Position numbers and translations under genes: made by a program. The notes beneath the pieces are model-generated. The model had not been told where the DNA came from. It made no database searches and saw nothing but the letters and a program-made list of their open reading frames with translations. Shown piece after piece: positions 48,231-59,368 of a DNA stretch of 64,000 nucleotides (position 1 is the first letter of the stretch; each line of letters opens with the position of its first letter). The DNA comes from Colocasia esculenta (Eukaryota; Streptophyta; Magnoliopsida; Alismatales; Araceae). Location of the stretch: the NCBI GenBank assembly GCA_014218235.1, contig CM024763.1:83004244-83068243 (forward strand), in the 5' to 3' direction.

Positions 48231-48440
48231 TAAATATATGTTGGCTGTCTGCCCTTCCATCTTTTCTCTTCTTTCTTTGTCGAAGATTATCTTTTTGCTT
48301 ACTAACAAAAAGGGGGAGAAAATTAGCATGTCTGATACATTCCGAAAATCTTCAGATTTAGAAATTAGCATGTTTGAAATACTTTCTGGAAATATTCATG
48401 CTTATTGATAATTTTTTATCATCACCAAAAAGGGAGAGAT
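48231..48440 (+). other. Element D 3' spacer with two polypurine tracts
   Basis: AAAAAGGGGGAGA at about 48307 and AAAAAGGGAGAGA just before the LTR (about 48427-48440) are two polypurine-tract-like copies. Only the second abuts the TG of the 3' LTR. Duplicated tracts are a reported Sirevirus trait. Confidence 0.8.
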
Positions 48441-50576
48441 TGATGATCAGTCTGTCCCCAGGAAATGTTTAAATATACATGTATTTTGGTAATTAACAAA
48501 ACCTTATCAAAGTTCTCTAAGTCTTAAGTACAGGAAATACTCCAAGGCCAAGGTCAATCAAGCTAATATTGGTAAGCATTATTTTTCTGAAGCATTAATT
48601 ATTTCTAGATCATATTTCTCTAAGTCCACATCGACTTCTGCTGAAAGTCACAACGATTTCAATAGAGCTATAACGATTTCTTTATAAGACTAAAAATGAT
48701 GTTTCAATCAAGTCGTTCCCGTAACGATTCCTTAAGTTATCGCATCGATTTCTTTAGAACTCGTAACAACTTGCCCGCCGTAACGATTTCGTAAGTTATC
48801 ATAATGATTTCTTTAGAATTCGCAACGACTTGCTCGCTGTAACGATTTCTTTAGAATTCGCAATGACTTGCTCGCCGTAACGATTTCTTAAGTCATCATA
48901 ACGATTTCTTCAGAACTCGCAACGACTTGATCGCCGTAACGATTTCGTAAGTTATCATAACGGTTTCTTTAGAAATCGCAACGACTTGCTCGTCGTAACG
49001 ATTCTGTAAGTCATCATAATGACTTTCTTAGAATTCATAATGATTTGCTTCGCGCAACGATTTCTTTAGAATTCATAACAATTTGCTTCGCACAACGATT
49101 TCTTTAGAATTCATAACGATTTGCTTCGCGCAACGATTTCTTTAGAACTCATAACGATTTGCTTTGTGCAACGATTTCTTTAGAACTCATAGCGATTTGC
49201 TTCGCGCAACGATTTCTTTAGAACTCATAACGATTTACTTTGCGCAACGATTTCTTTAGAGATCATAACGACTTGATAAGTGTTCATAATGATTTCCTTG
49301 TTGAACACATAAACTTGCTTTAACGATTTGCTCTCTATAATGACTTGTTAGTATTCATAACGATTTCATAAGTCATATAGACAACGCCTTTATGGTTTAT
49401 ATCGATTTGACATTTATCTTATCTCTTAAAGTGTTGAATAGTCAAAGTTTTCTCTTATCTATCTGACTGCTGTGCATTTAATAAAGACAGAACGTATCTC
49501 TGCGTGCATGCAGATGATATCCCTTTTCTATTGTGTATATTCTGGCAACATCTTTTAGAACAAGCTATTTGGCATTACTATTTTGGTGAATACTCACATC
49601 AACGTGTACTGACAACAAGAGACAGCCTAGCTGTCTACTGTTCAAACATTTAATGTGTGCAGGGTCCTAAAGACATTCTGTCATACAACGTTGGACCATA
49701 TAGACGCCAGAGGACCCTATCTCTTTGCGTGCTCAAATGGATAAAAGATTATTGAAGCTTCCAAATGTCAAGCAGTCTAACGTCTATCAACTTAAGAGAC
49801 AACGGTTACTTCAACGGCCGTATTTCAAAAGAAGATATAAATACAAGATAGAAGAAAAGAATGCATGTAACTGAGTAGTGAACAAGATCTCGCATACGAG
49901 CATTCAAATCCTTCTGAAAGAAGTCTAGAGCCAAGAATCTCATTCCTCATCACCTTTAGCTCTTTGCTCTCTGTGATGTAATAGAATTTCTAATAGAGCC
50001 AGTGTAGTTCTGAGAGTGTGCCTTGTTTAGATCTTTTGCTCTCAGTGTTTGTTGCTTCAGATCTTAGCTTGTAAAAGCTTGATCTAGGGGCTTGAATTCA
50101 TTCTATTCTCTTTGTGGTGTTTCCCTTCGTGTGTGAAGGAAGACCTGGTGGGATCCAAGATGTTGTTCCCTTCGTGTGTGAAGAAAGACCTGGTGGGATC
50201 TAGGGTGTTGTTCCCTTCGGTTGTGAAGGAAGACCTGGTGAGGTATCCAGGGTGTGGTTATTCCCTTCTGGTGTGAAGGAAGACCAGCTGAGCTGGGTGT
50301 TGTAATGTTCATAGGGGGACTGTACCCTAGTTAGTGAAAACCTGAGTTGTTGCTCAGGGACTGGACGTAGGACTCCTAAGGAAAGGAGGTCCGAACCAAG
50401 ATAATTCCTTACGTTGTGTGATTGATTCTTTGTGAGTTTGTTATTTATACTAACCGTTACTAACCAACATCGAAGATTGTTTTTTGTGTATACTTTTACG
50501 TACAGGTATCACCTAAACAGATTTTTTTAAAGACCCATTCACCCCCCCCCCCTCTGGGCTTGTCAACTGGGCAACA
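48441..50576 (+). mobile_element. Element D 3' LTR, 2136 bp
   Basis: It starts TGATGATCAGTC and ends GGGCAACA, followed by AGGGA (50577-50581), which matches 36516-36520. It contains the 38-bp array (six units, 49039-49266), the TATA box (49836-49843) and the 45-bp repeats (50126-50300). A run of 12 C near 50541-50552 is longer than in the 5' LTR. Confidence 0.95.
49039..49266 (+). repeat. Six 38-bp tandem units in D 3' LTR
   Basis: The units start at 49039, 49077, 49115, 49153, 49191 and 49229. The copy number is the same as in the 5' LTR, with scattered substitutions, mostly CG to TG or CA. Confidence 0.92.
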
Positions 50577-51450
50577 AGGGAAATCAAGTTAATCTGGCAC
50601 TTCAAGATGTACAATGATTATCAGTTTGCCAACAAACTGCCAGAAATTCAGCTTGGTCAATTCAGGGCAGCCATTGCCCAGCTCAGAACTGAAAATCCAG
50701 TCAACACTTCTCTGCAAGTGGATTTTGCTACTCTTAAGTTGCCAGAGATTGTGTTTCTCCCCAAGATACATTCCTTGCTCATAGATTCTGTAGTGGGTCC
50801 TACTATCTTTGAAAGATTTGCTAGAGTAATGGCCAGAATCACAGTCCAGCAGGGAGCTCCTCTTGCCTTCCATAGATTTCTATTTAGAGAATATCACAGG
50901 GGTTCCATCAAGTCCGATGTCTTAGCTCCTCTCTTGTCTGAGTGTGAAAGACACTTCCCCTCTGATTGGGAGAAGCACTATCACCTTGCTGCTCAGCAGT
51001 TGGACGCTCTGAATCTCTCCCTGGCTAGATCCAACAAACCCTCTCTTTCTGCTGAAGAATTCTTGGATCTCAACTCCATCAATTTGGTTCAGGATCCTTT
51101 TGCCATTTGGGTTGAGAGGTACAAAGTCTATGTACCCTTGAAGAAGGATCTGCTGCAGCACAAGATTTTCTACCCTATATCCATCGACAAATTTCTCCAG
51201 CACGCTAGTTTTGGAACCACTAGCTTATACAGGTCCTCCTTTGGTAAGGATGAGTATGCTAATTTCATTAAAACTCAGAGGCAGCTCCACATCCAGAGAC
51301 TTCTTCCAGACATGGGGTCTTCCTACAATATCTCTTAGGGTGCGTTTAAGAATTTCTTTGAAGAGCAGGAACTCTAGGCTTGGCCAATCATCACTCACCA
51401 TGCCTCACTTCTGTCTCTTGCCTTCTACATCTCTGACCCCCATTAAGTAA
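50577..51450 (+). pseudogene. Element C third ORF, C-terminal part
   Basis: The reading frame that broke off at 36520 (GPFIQR) resumes here as EIKLIWHFKMYNDYQ, as expected from D (GPFIQKEIKFI). It then runs LPEIVFLPKIHSLLIDSVVG, FERFARVMARITVQQGA, KSDVLAPLLSECERHF and FLQHASFGT. A TAG at 51336-51338 and further stops truncate the end. The domain is about 240 residues, mixed helical by composition, with no transmembrane segment that I can see. Its match to 47340-48230 of D shows that the third ORF has two conserved ends and a variable Pro/Ser linker. Confidence 0.82.
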
Positions 51451-51663
51451 CCAAATCTGATATTTTGGCTCCCATTTATCTTTGTCTATCTCCATTTTCT
51501 CTTCTGTCTATCTAATTCTTTTTGCTTAATGACAAAAATGGGGAGAAATTTTTCTGAAAGACATACCCTAAAATTTAATTTAATTTTAAATTTTTAACAA
51601 AATTTCAGTACTTTCTATGCATGCAATTTTCTATGTTTTGTCATCAGCAAAAAGGGGGAGATT
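51451..51663 (+). other. Element C 3' spacer with two polypurine tracts
   Basis: A first tract-like run AAAAATGGGGAGA lies at about 51534, and AAAAAGGGGGAGA (about 51650-51662) abuts the LTR. The arrangement matches element D. Confidence 0.8.
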
Positions 51664-53802
51664 GATGATCAGTCCATCTCCATATAATTAATTATTAATT
51701 ATATATGTTTTTTTATGATTAACAAAACCTTGAAAAGTATTCTCTAACACTTTTTGTGAAGTTTATCCACAGGAAATAAATCTAGCAAAATCTGTAAGTT
51801 ATCCTCACACACTACTATCTGAAATACATTGCATATGTTTTTGTCTAAGTACACATCGACTTCCTTCATAGAAACAACGATTTGATCGCAAACAACGATT
51901 TCCTTTCACTTAAAGAACGATTTGATCGCAACAATGATTTGCTTTCTCTTAAAGAACAATTTGATCGCAACAACGATTTGCTTTCACTTAAAGAACGATT
52001 TGATTGCAACATCGATTTGCTTTCACTTAAAGAACAATTTGATCACAACAACGATTTGCCTACTTAAACAACGATTTGCTCAAAACAACGATTTACTTTT
52101 ACTTAAATAACGATTTGATCACAACAACGATTTCTTCATTAAAACAACAATTTCATGATCAATTTCACTTAAACAACAATTTCCTTATCGATTTCATTGA
52201 AACAATGATTTCATGATCGATTTCACTTAAACAATGATTTCCTTATCGATTTCATTGAAACAACGATTTCATGATCGATTTCACTTAAACAACGATTTCC
52301 TTATCGATTTCATTGAAACAACGATTTCAAGATCGATTTCATTCAAACAACGGTTTCATCTATAAAACAATGATTTCATTATCGATTTTACTCAAACAAC
52401 GATTCCCTCACTAAAACAACGATTTCGTTTGTACATCAACTTCATTCATATAACGATTATGTACAGAATAACGATTTCACTATTTATACATGGATTATGA
52501 TCACATTAACTTTATTTCAACATAGATTTTATTCATATATGGATCACGTTGATAACAATGATTTCATGTGTGTATCAATTCCTTTCACAACGATTGTGGA
52601 TTAAATAAATTGACAAACACTATCATTATCTTCTTAGATAATTTTTTGAAGATTTATCCTTCATGATATTTAAATGTATAAGTTCAAATCTCTGTAGATT
52701 TCAAAAACCTTCCCGCGCACCAAACTATATCCTGTGGTCTTGAGTATTTATTGTAAAGGTACAACACATCCTTGTTTACCTTACCTGTGTCACGTAAAAT
52801 CTTGCCTTATATGATGACAGAATATCATTTCCGTTTTGGTATATCCTTTGCAGCACAACTACTAATATTGACTGATAGTTTAGACAAAGAGAAGTTGTCT
52901 ATGTGTCAGCATTTATTGTGTGCAGGACTTTTTGTAAAAGCACACGTCAAAGATGGAGCTGTCAACCTGACAAAAGGATAGAAGATTCAAACAATCTTTC
53001 CTTGAAGGTGTATGTGTCAATCCATGCATTAATGGCTGCAGGCTCACCTGCTCTTTGTTTCAGACCAGTCTCTCTAACGTGCATAAAGCTGTGAGACAAT
53101 GGATATTTCAACGGATACTACAATGGTCAAAATATTTCAAAGGAGATAAATAAAAGACTGGTGATTCCAAGAAGTACGATTAGGCAGTTTGAACTCTTGA
53201 ACCCTCGAGAAGCTTGAAACTCCAGTCACCTGAAGAACAACAAGAGCCAGCTCGTCCAATCCAACTTTTCTGTAGCTCTTAGCTCTCTGTGAGAATAGTG
53301 CATTGCCTTTTGAGAGCTTGCTAGATGTGAGAGAGAGCCCACTTTGTAATCATCTTGTGCCTCTCAGACTTCGCCTCAGATCAAGCAAGCGATTATAAGC
53401 TTGGTCTTGGGCCTTCCTCATACAACTCATCCTTTGTGGTTGATCCTCTTCTGGTGTGAAGAGAAGACCTGTTGGTACAGGTGGTGTTGTTCCTCTTCTA
53501 GTTGAGAAGAGAAGGCCAACTGCGGCTAGATGTATAAGTGTCCTTAAGGGGGACTGTACCCTTGTATAGTGGAATCCCAAGTGGTTGCTTGGGGACTGGA
53601 CGTAGGACTCCTTAGGATAGGAGATCCGAACCAGGATAAAATTTCATGTTGTCTATGTGTTTGTTCTTTTTGTGTTGATTAACACTAACCCTAACTCTCG
53701 ATCTTAGTGTTGTTTGTCTAGTGTTTTATTTATAGGAATTATTACACAAAAGAATTTTAAGCAATCTATTCACCCCCCTCTGGGCTTGCTATCTGGGCAA
53801 CA
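51664..53802 (+). mobile_element. Element C 3' LTR, 2139 bp
   Basis: It begins TGATGATCAGTCC and ends CTGGGCAACA. Its length matches the LTRs of D, but the sequence is strongly diverged outside the ends and the transcript-leader region. It holds arrays of ACGATTT-type words (51870-52440) and a TATA-like AGATAAATA near 53143. AGAGG (53803-53807) should be its right TSD; the left copy is outside the window. Confidence 0.9.
51870..52440 (+). repeat. 39-bp and 58-bp tandem arrays in C 3' LTR
   Basis: The first block (about 51910-52066) has 39-bp units with core AAAGAACGATTTGATCGCAA. The second (about 52195-52330) has 58-bp units made of two halves, ACGATTTCATGATCGATTTC and ACGATTTCCTTATCGATTTC. 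The 39-bp period gives a spurious 13-residue peptide repeat. Confidence 0.88.
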
Positions 53803-54118
53803 AGAGGCTCTAGGCTGAGCGGAGACGAGGATCCGGGAGCTGGGGGAGGAGGTAAGATATTGAGCACTACCCTTCTATACATCTGTTGATTTAGACTGAC
53901 ATATGTTCCCACTTGTGTGCAACAGCAGTAGGCCCAAGTGATGGTGATGACCCTCTAGGCATAGATGGATGGCCTGAGACTAGAGCTATCGAGGACAGAG
54001 GGTCGTCTACTCAAGGCTAGGGAGAGGGAGGGCCAGGCGGAGAGGGCCCGAGCCTAGGCTGCTGTGGATTTAGAGTTTTTTAGTAGTGACTTTAGGAGTC
54101 CAAGAGTGAGTTAATAAT
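53803..54118 (+). pseudogene. Fragment K: decayed coiled-coil exons with an intron
   Basis: I do not recognise this fragment. One frame reads as charged coiled coil (AETRIRELGEE, then MDGLRLELSRTEGRLLKARE), interrupted by several TAG codons that each look like former CAG. Between the halves lies a 74-nt T-rich gap starting GTAAGA (53852) and ending AACAG (53925), a good GT-AG intron. Its left edge is the 3' LTR of C and its right edge is the broken gag of F. It could be part of another retroelement gag or a captured host-gene piece. Confidence 0.45.
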
Positions 54119-54624
54119 CTAAGAATTTTTCTGAATGTTTCTTCATTTGTGAGATTTTTACCTAGTGAACTCAAACCAACTGTTATATTGGTGAATCTAT
54201 TATACATTTGAGTAATATTTTCATTGGGTAACATTTTGAACTGTTCATACTAAGATACCAAAATATCTATTCTAGTTTGTTTAACTTTATCTGTTCCTTC
54301 ATATGTTACTTTTAGTTTATCCCTTATTTCTTTTGCAGTTTTACATGCGAATAATCTACTAAATTCTTTTTTAAATAATGCACAACATAAATAATTCTTA
54401 ACTTTGTAGTTTAGAGACATATTTCTTTTAACAACTATCGATAAGGCAGAAGTACCATCAACAAGTATGGTAAAATCACCTTGCTCTACTACCTTCCACA
54501 GATCAAAGTCTGTGCCTTGGATGAAGCATTACATTCTCATCCTCCAGTACTGGTAATCTTCACCATCAAAGAATGGTGGTCTTGTAAAAGACTGTCCTTC
54601 ATAGTTGTGAGCTTCATCTGCCAT
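54119..54624 (-). pseudogene. gag: Element F gag N-terminal part (antisense copia)
   Basis: Read on the minus strand from ATG 54624-54622 it matches Sirevirus gag: RPPFFDGEDYQYWRMRM, then KVTYEGTDKVKQTRIDILV and EETFRKILR. It matches D residue for residue in many places, but has stops (for example within the first 40 codons). It ends abruptly at 54119 in the KILR motif, where fragment K begins. About 170 codons remain of gag, and there is no pol. Confidence 0.85.
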
Positions 54625-54662
54625 CTCTTTTCAAATCTTTCAATTCTTCTGAGAAGACCTCA

Positions 54663-54673
54663 CTCTGACACCA
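54663..54673 (-). other. Primer-binding site of element F
   Basis: On the minus strand TGGTGTCAGAG follows the LTR end by 2 nt. One base differs from the usual TGGTATCAGAG. Confidence 0.8.
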
Positions 54674-54675
54674 CT

Positions 54676-56643
54676 TGTTGGATCAAGATGGAGTTATAGA
54701 TGTCCTAGAGGGAGGTGAATATGACTTCTTGCACTTTAAATTTTTATCTAAAAATAGATAACACTAGATAATAATGTTAGTACTTAGTATAGTATGTGCG
54801 AAACAAGTGAAAAACTTGGCGGAAACAATCACACAAAGTGTATAGTGATTTATCCTGGTTCGACCCTTCCAAATGGAAGTCCTACATCCAGTCCCCAAGA
54901 ATCCCTTGAAATTTCCGCCAACTGCCAAGAACACTTAGTCTTCTCTCAACGTGAGAGGTATTACAACTCACTTGCTCCCAACAAGTCTTTCCTTCACAGA
55001 GGGGTACTACAGGGAACAAACCCCCTGCTAGTTTCTTGCACAGAAATAAACACAATGTGTGTCTACTTAGAAGAATGAGCAAATACATAAGATCATAAAG
55101 AGATTACAAATGGAATTGAAAGCTCTAATTTTTTCTTACTCAAAATGGGTGGACTAAGAAGAAAATCTACAGTAGCAAAAAGACCACCCAAAGAGAAAGA
55201 CTTTTGAATGTAAGAGAGTTTGGAAGTCGAGGCTTGAAGTATGCTCTCTTCAGATCTTGAGCTCTTTTCTCTTTTCTTGCTAAGTGTTGAAAGTGGTTGT
55301 GTATTTGTTATGTATTGCAAATCTCTCTCTCTCTCTCTATGTATGTTTGTAATTCAAACTTCAGGTTCATATATAGTCTTCAGAAATTCCCGTTTGAGAA
55401 GTGGCTATTAGAAAATAGCCATTTGAATTTGAACGTTGGGTCTTAGAGACTTGAGATGTGATCATCAGAAAGCAAGTCTTCTGCCTTTTGAGTCTCAACT
55501 GCTTCAAGCTATGCTGATAGCTGCATGGCTCTTCTTCTCCTGAATTTCTGCAAACACCATACCAAGTCTTTTCCTTTTCTCGGGGTTAGTTTTGAGAGAT
55601 AAAATAATGTAAGAAGGTAAGAGACAGGTAGTTACTTAACAAATATTTATCAGTTCCAGATAGACAATCTATCCTTTGAACAGTACAGGGTTAGGTGAGC
55701 ATTCAAGAGGAATGGACACCTGCTTGGTGCGCAATATAGCTACAAAGGGTACTTTTCTTGAAAATATGGAAACTAGATATTTTGAAGTATGCTAACATAT
55801 GTCTTTGAGGGACACGTAGCATTCTAAAAAGATAGACTATGAAACTGATGTTTAGAAATGACATGAAGCATTAAACAGAAGAATAGAGAAGTACAAAGTT
55901 TATTTAACTATTATTATTATTCAGATAACACACATAAAATAACATAGAGCACATCATGTGTTCATTTTGTTCATTGAATGGTTCATAAGAATTAAAACAT
56001 TAATCGCACTAAGAATATATTAACATTTCTGTGAAAACAATAACAAATACTTAAAAACATTGAAGTGTAGATGATTAAGAAAGTTGATGTTATACTTCAA
56101 CTATCAAGGAGTTGGAGTGCTACAAGTCTAACAAAGTCATACTTTGACTTTAGACGAGTCACAGTACATCCAGTAACCTGTATGAAAGACTTCGACTGTA
56201 GAGAAGTCGGAGTAGAATCAACATCAGATTTCGACTTATTAAGAGTCAGAGTGAGTCTAGGTTTGTTCAACAGTCGGCATCCGACTTCGACTGTTCGAGA
56301 GTCGGAGTGGGTCCATTAGACTTCGACTTCTTGAGAGTTATAGTAACGCAGTTCAACAAACATCGGTACATCACTTCGACTTCTTGGGAGTCGGAGTCAG
56401 TAAGATATGTATGTATACATGTGTACTTCGAAAATTTTCTTAATGAAAGTTGATAGTGTGTCGACACCAATAGACTATAAGGATTATATAATATAATACA
56501 TGTATGCCTTTATTTTAACACACTAATTTTCATACAAATTAAAGTGTGGTATAATTAAATAAATTTTTTTAGGAGATTACTTAAAAGATTTTGTCATAAA
56601 CAAAAATAATGATCAAGCAATTGTAAGAGATGAATGCACAACA
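54676..56643 (-). mobile_element. Element F LTR (antisense copia)
   Basis: On the plus strand it runs from TGTTGGATCAAG to GCACAACA, so TGTTG/CAACA ends are inverted. The left edge is fixed by the adjacent primer site; the right edge is inferred from the TG start and from similarity of its inner part (AAGATTTTGTCATAAAC) to the LTR start of C read backwards. It includes a palindrome array at 56140-56400. The length of 1968 bp is near that of C and D. Small ORFs inside are not supported. Confidence 0.7.
56140..56400 (-). repeat. Six palindromic CGACT/AGTCG units in F LTR
   Basis: Each unit of about 24 bp has the form TTCGACT, then 5-7 variable bases, then AGTCGGAGT, and can fold as a short hairpin. 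They lie near 56144, 56190, 56230, 56285, 56320 and 56375, some with one decayed arm. Confidence 0.75.
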
Positions 56644-56679
56644 ATTCTTTTAAAACATAAATCAACCATTTGTAAAAGA

Positions 56680-57347
56680 TAACTGATCAACACTAGCATC
56701 TCAGTGATCAAGAAATTAATCAAGCATGATCTAGTTGAAGGTCTTCCAAAGCTAAAATTAAAGAAATCTGAAATCTATACAGTTTGTGCAAAAGAGAAGT
56801 ATACCAAGACATCTTTTCAATCTAAAACAATGGTAACTACTTCTAAACCATTGGAACTCATTCATATGGATCTATTTGGACCTATAAGAATAGTAAGTCT
56901 TAGAGAAAACGTCTATGGCTATGTAATTGTGGATGATTATTCAAGATGCACTTAGGTATCATTTTTGGAAGCCAAATCAGAAACCTTTTCAACTTTCCTG
57001 AAGTTCAGTAGACTAGTACAAAAGAGCCAGAAGTATCAAATTATTAGCATCATATTTGATCATGGTGGGGAATTCAAAAATGAAGAATTTGTTAGATTTT
57101 GTTGAGAAAATGGCATTGAACATAACTTCTCTGCACCAAGAACACCTCAACAAAATGAAGTAGAAAAAAGAAAGAACAAAACACTACTAGACATAGCCAG
57201 AACAATACTTAAGAATATAATCTACCAAGATACTTCTAGGCAGAAACAGTTAACACGGCTTGCTACATTATCAATAGATGCATGATCAGACCAATATTGA
57301 AGAAGACTTCATATGAACTCTACGAGGAGAAAAAGCCAAACATTAGT
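56680..57347 (+). pseudogene. pol: Element G integrase fragment (sense copia)
   Basis: This is decayed Sirevirus-like integrase, similar to C and D: KKLIKHDLVEGLPKL, TSKPLELIHMDLFGPIR, VIVDDYSR, FDHGGEF, IEHNFSAPRTPQQN. Stops and frameshifts are frequent (56953, about 57100, about 57215, about 57285). The upstream boundary near 56644-56700 is blurred; the F LTR lies directly to its left. A solo LTR interrupts it at 57347, and it continues at 59369. Confidence 0.85.
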
Positions 57348-59363
57348 TGTAGTATATGGACTGTTCGGACTGAGGTTTAGTCATTCTAGTGGCCAGTGTG
57401 TGGCATGTGGTTTGTGTTTGAAATGTTTCGCAGGTTGTTTGGGCATTGTGGGCCGAGAATTTAGGCCCAAGAAGCCTACTGGTTCTCTGTATGCGAACAC
57501 GACAGAGCTAGGCATCTCGTTCTGAACGTGACGGTCCCAGGCGCCACGTTCACTTTGCCACCATTTGGGGTTGTTCGGCTGTATGCCCACGGCATGGCAC
57601 GTGCTAAGCAGCTAGCTAGCGTCAACGATGAGAAGGCGACGACCTACACCGTCGCGTTCTGGTCGCAACAGCCAGGTGCATCGCGTTCTCAACTCTAAAG
57701 AGTTAAGGACCTAGGTCGGCCAAACAGAGCTTAGAAAGCTCTGCTCGGCCAGGTGAAGGCTTTTGCGGGTGTTCTTGGGCGATTGGAGGTTCTGGTGGGG
57801 TTTTCGGCGTGCTCTCGTCGCGAGGACGTGGTACAGAGCAGGGGAAATGTCGAACTATCATCATTCTTCGTGTATCTCGCGAAGGTAGAAAGATTCCACC
57901 TTGTTTCTCATGGTGAATGATCTATTGAGCATGTTTAATTCTTTATACGAGTTGTAGATGGTAGATGGCATGCTAGTGCAACTGCTAGAATGTTTACAAG
58001 TGCTTTCCATGGACGCTCGTGTGATTTGCATGGGATTTTCGGAGGTGGAACCCCAGAGTTGGGGCTTTGTCTGTGAAGGCAATGGCCCAGGGTGTCACGT
58101 TTAGAACACGACAGCCCGACCCGTCACGTTCTACTTCAGAACACGCCATATCACGCGTATCGAGGCGTCATGTTCTGAAGGCGACAGAGTACCCCGTCGC
58201 CTTCTGGCTTCCGAAAGGTAAGGGTTGTGCATGGTGACGTGAATTATCGTTGAGTTTCATTTCTTATTTATAATGTTGATAAGTGGTGCATTGGTACTCG
58301 TTGAGACTATGAGAAGCGGTGTTCACGTGGTTTGTGTGTACGTGGCAAGTAGTACGACACCTTCCGTGGTTACCTCTCTAGTCGGGTACCCCAGGTTTTA
58401 TGTGAGCCAGGCACGTTAGTGCTTGGGGTTTGTCTCAGTACTGTGTGTACCGTCGAGGTCTGTGTCGTCTTCCTGGACACCCTCACTCTTGTGTAGAGTT
58501 GTACGTCCGACTGAGGGAAAGACGGCACAAGAACAACGACTTGTGAGAGTTTGTGTTTTATCGCTTGTAGCACGCTCGTAGTTGGGGGCACGGACACCAG
58601 TAGACGTACTAGGTCTCAGCTAGTCCTATTTTCTAGTGCCTCTCTTTAGGGAGCTCGGGCCGGAGTCCCTAAAGGTGCCAGGCATGAGCCTGCAGTAGTG
58701 TGGTTCGCAGGTGTGGTGTTGGTTGGTCTCCACAGTTTTTTGGTTGTTATGGTGCAGCGGCAGCTGAACCTTTCGTTCGTGGCTGTGAAATTGAGAGGTG
58801 GTCCTGTGTGGTTTGTCCGGGTTAGTTGCTGGTGTCGCAAACCAGTCTACGTGACCCGAGTGTGGCGTTACTCTACCTTAGCTCGTACACTTGGATGAGG
58901 TTTGCAGTTTATTTATTAATGGTTGGGATCTGTCAATAGTATGTGATAATTGTTAATTACAGCTTTAACACTATGAGTAGTTAGTGATATAAATTTCCGG
59001 CTCACCTCTACCCCTTTCAGGTGAGGGAGAGCAGGAGGCTTCCCGTCCTTCATCTAGTTCAGAGCGGCACCGTAGCGGAGTTGGGTCTGCACCTCCAGCA
59101 ATGTAATCTTTGCTTTCTGTTCACCTCGGGGTATGCCCCAGATTGCTGTACTTTGTATTTGACTCTAGTTGAGAATTGGCTATGTATATTTCATGTAAAT
59201 ATTTGTGAGATGTGGAATCTTATATATATTTGACTTGTTTCTTTTATATTTCCACGGACATGTGAATGATATCCCTTGCGAGGCTACGGCTCATGCGCGA
59301 GAGGTGGAGTCGGGTCAAGCTCGTTATTAGGTTAATGAGTTTGAACAGTGAGGATCGCTACAT
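57348..59363 (+). mobile_element. Solo LTR I (gypsy-type), 2016 bp
   Basis: It begins TGTAGTATATGG and ends GGATCGCTACA, with perfect TTAGT duplications (57343-57347 and 59364-59368). It has no internal region or second LTR. Sense orientation is inferred from the CTCACC...TTTCAG/GTGAGG module at about 59000-59025, which lies about 340 bp before the end, as in the LTRs of A and B. CpG-rich GTCGC/GCGAC and CGTGAC words cluster at 57520-57680 and 58095-58205. The small ORFs inside have no support. Confidence 0.9.
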
Positions 59364-59368
59364 TAGTC

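Noticed and set aside
51882..52067. ORF with a 13-residue peptide repeat
   Set aside because: The peptide period is the 39-bp DNA repeat of the C LTR. The array lies in U3, has no start context, and the frame is only open because the unit length is a multiple of three.
54481..54699. Sense ORF over the F gag
   Set aside because: It is the complementary shadow of the antisense gag, whose motifs are unmistakable on the minus strand.
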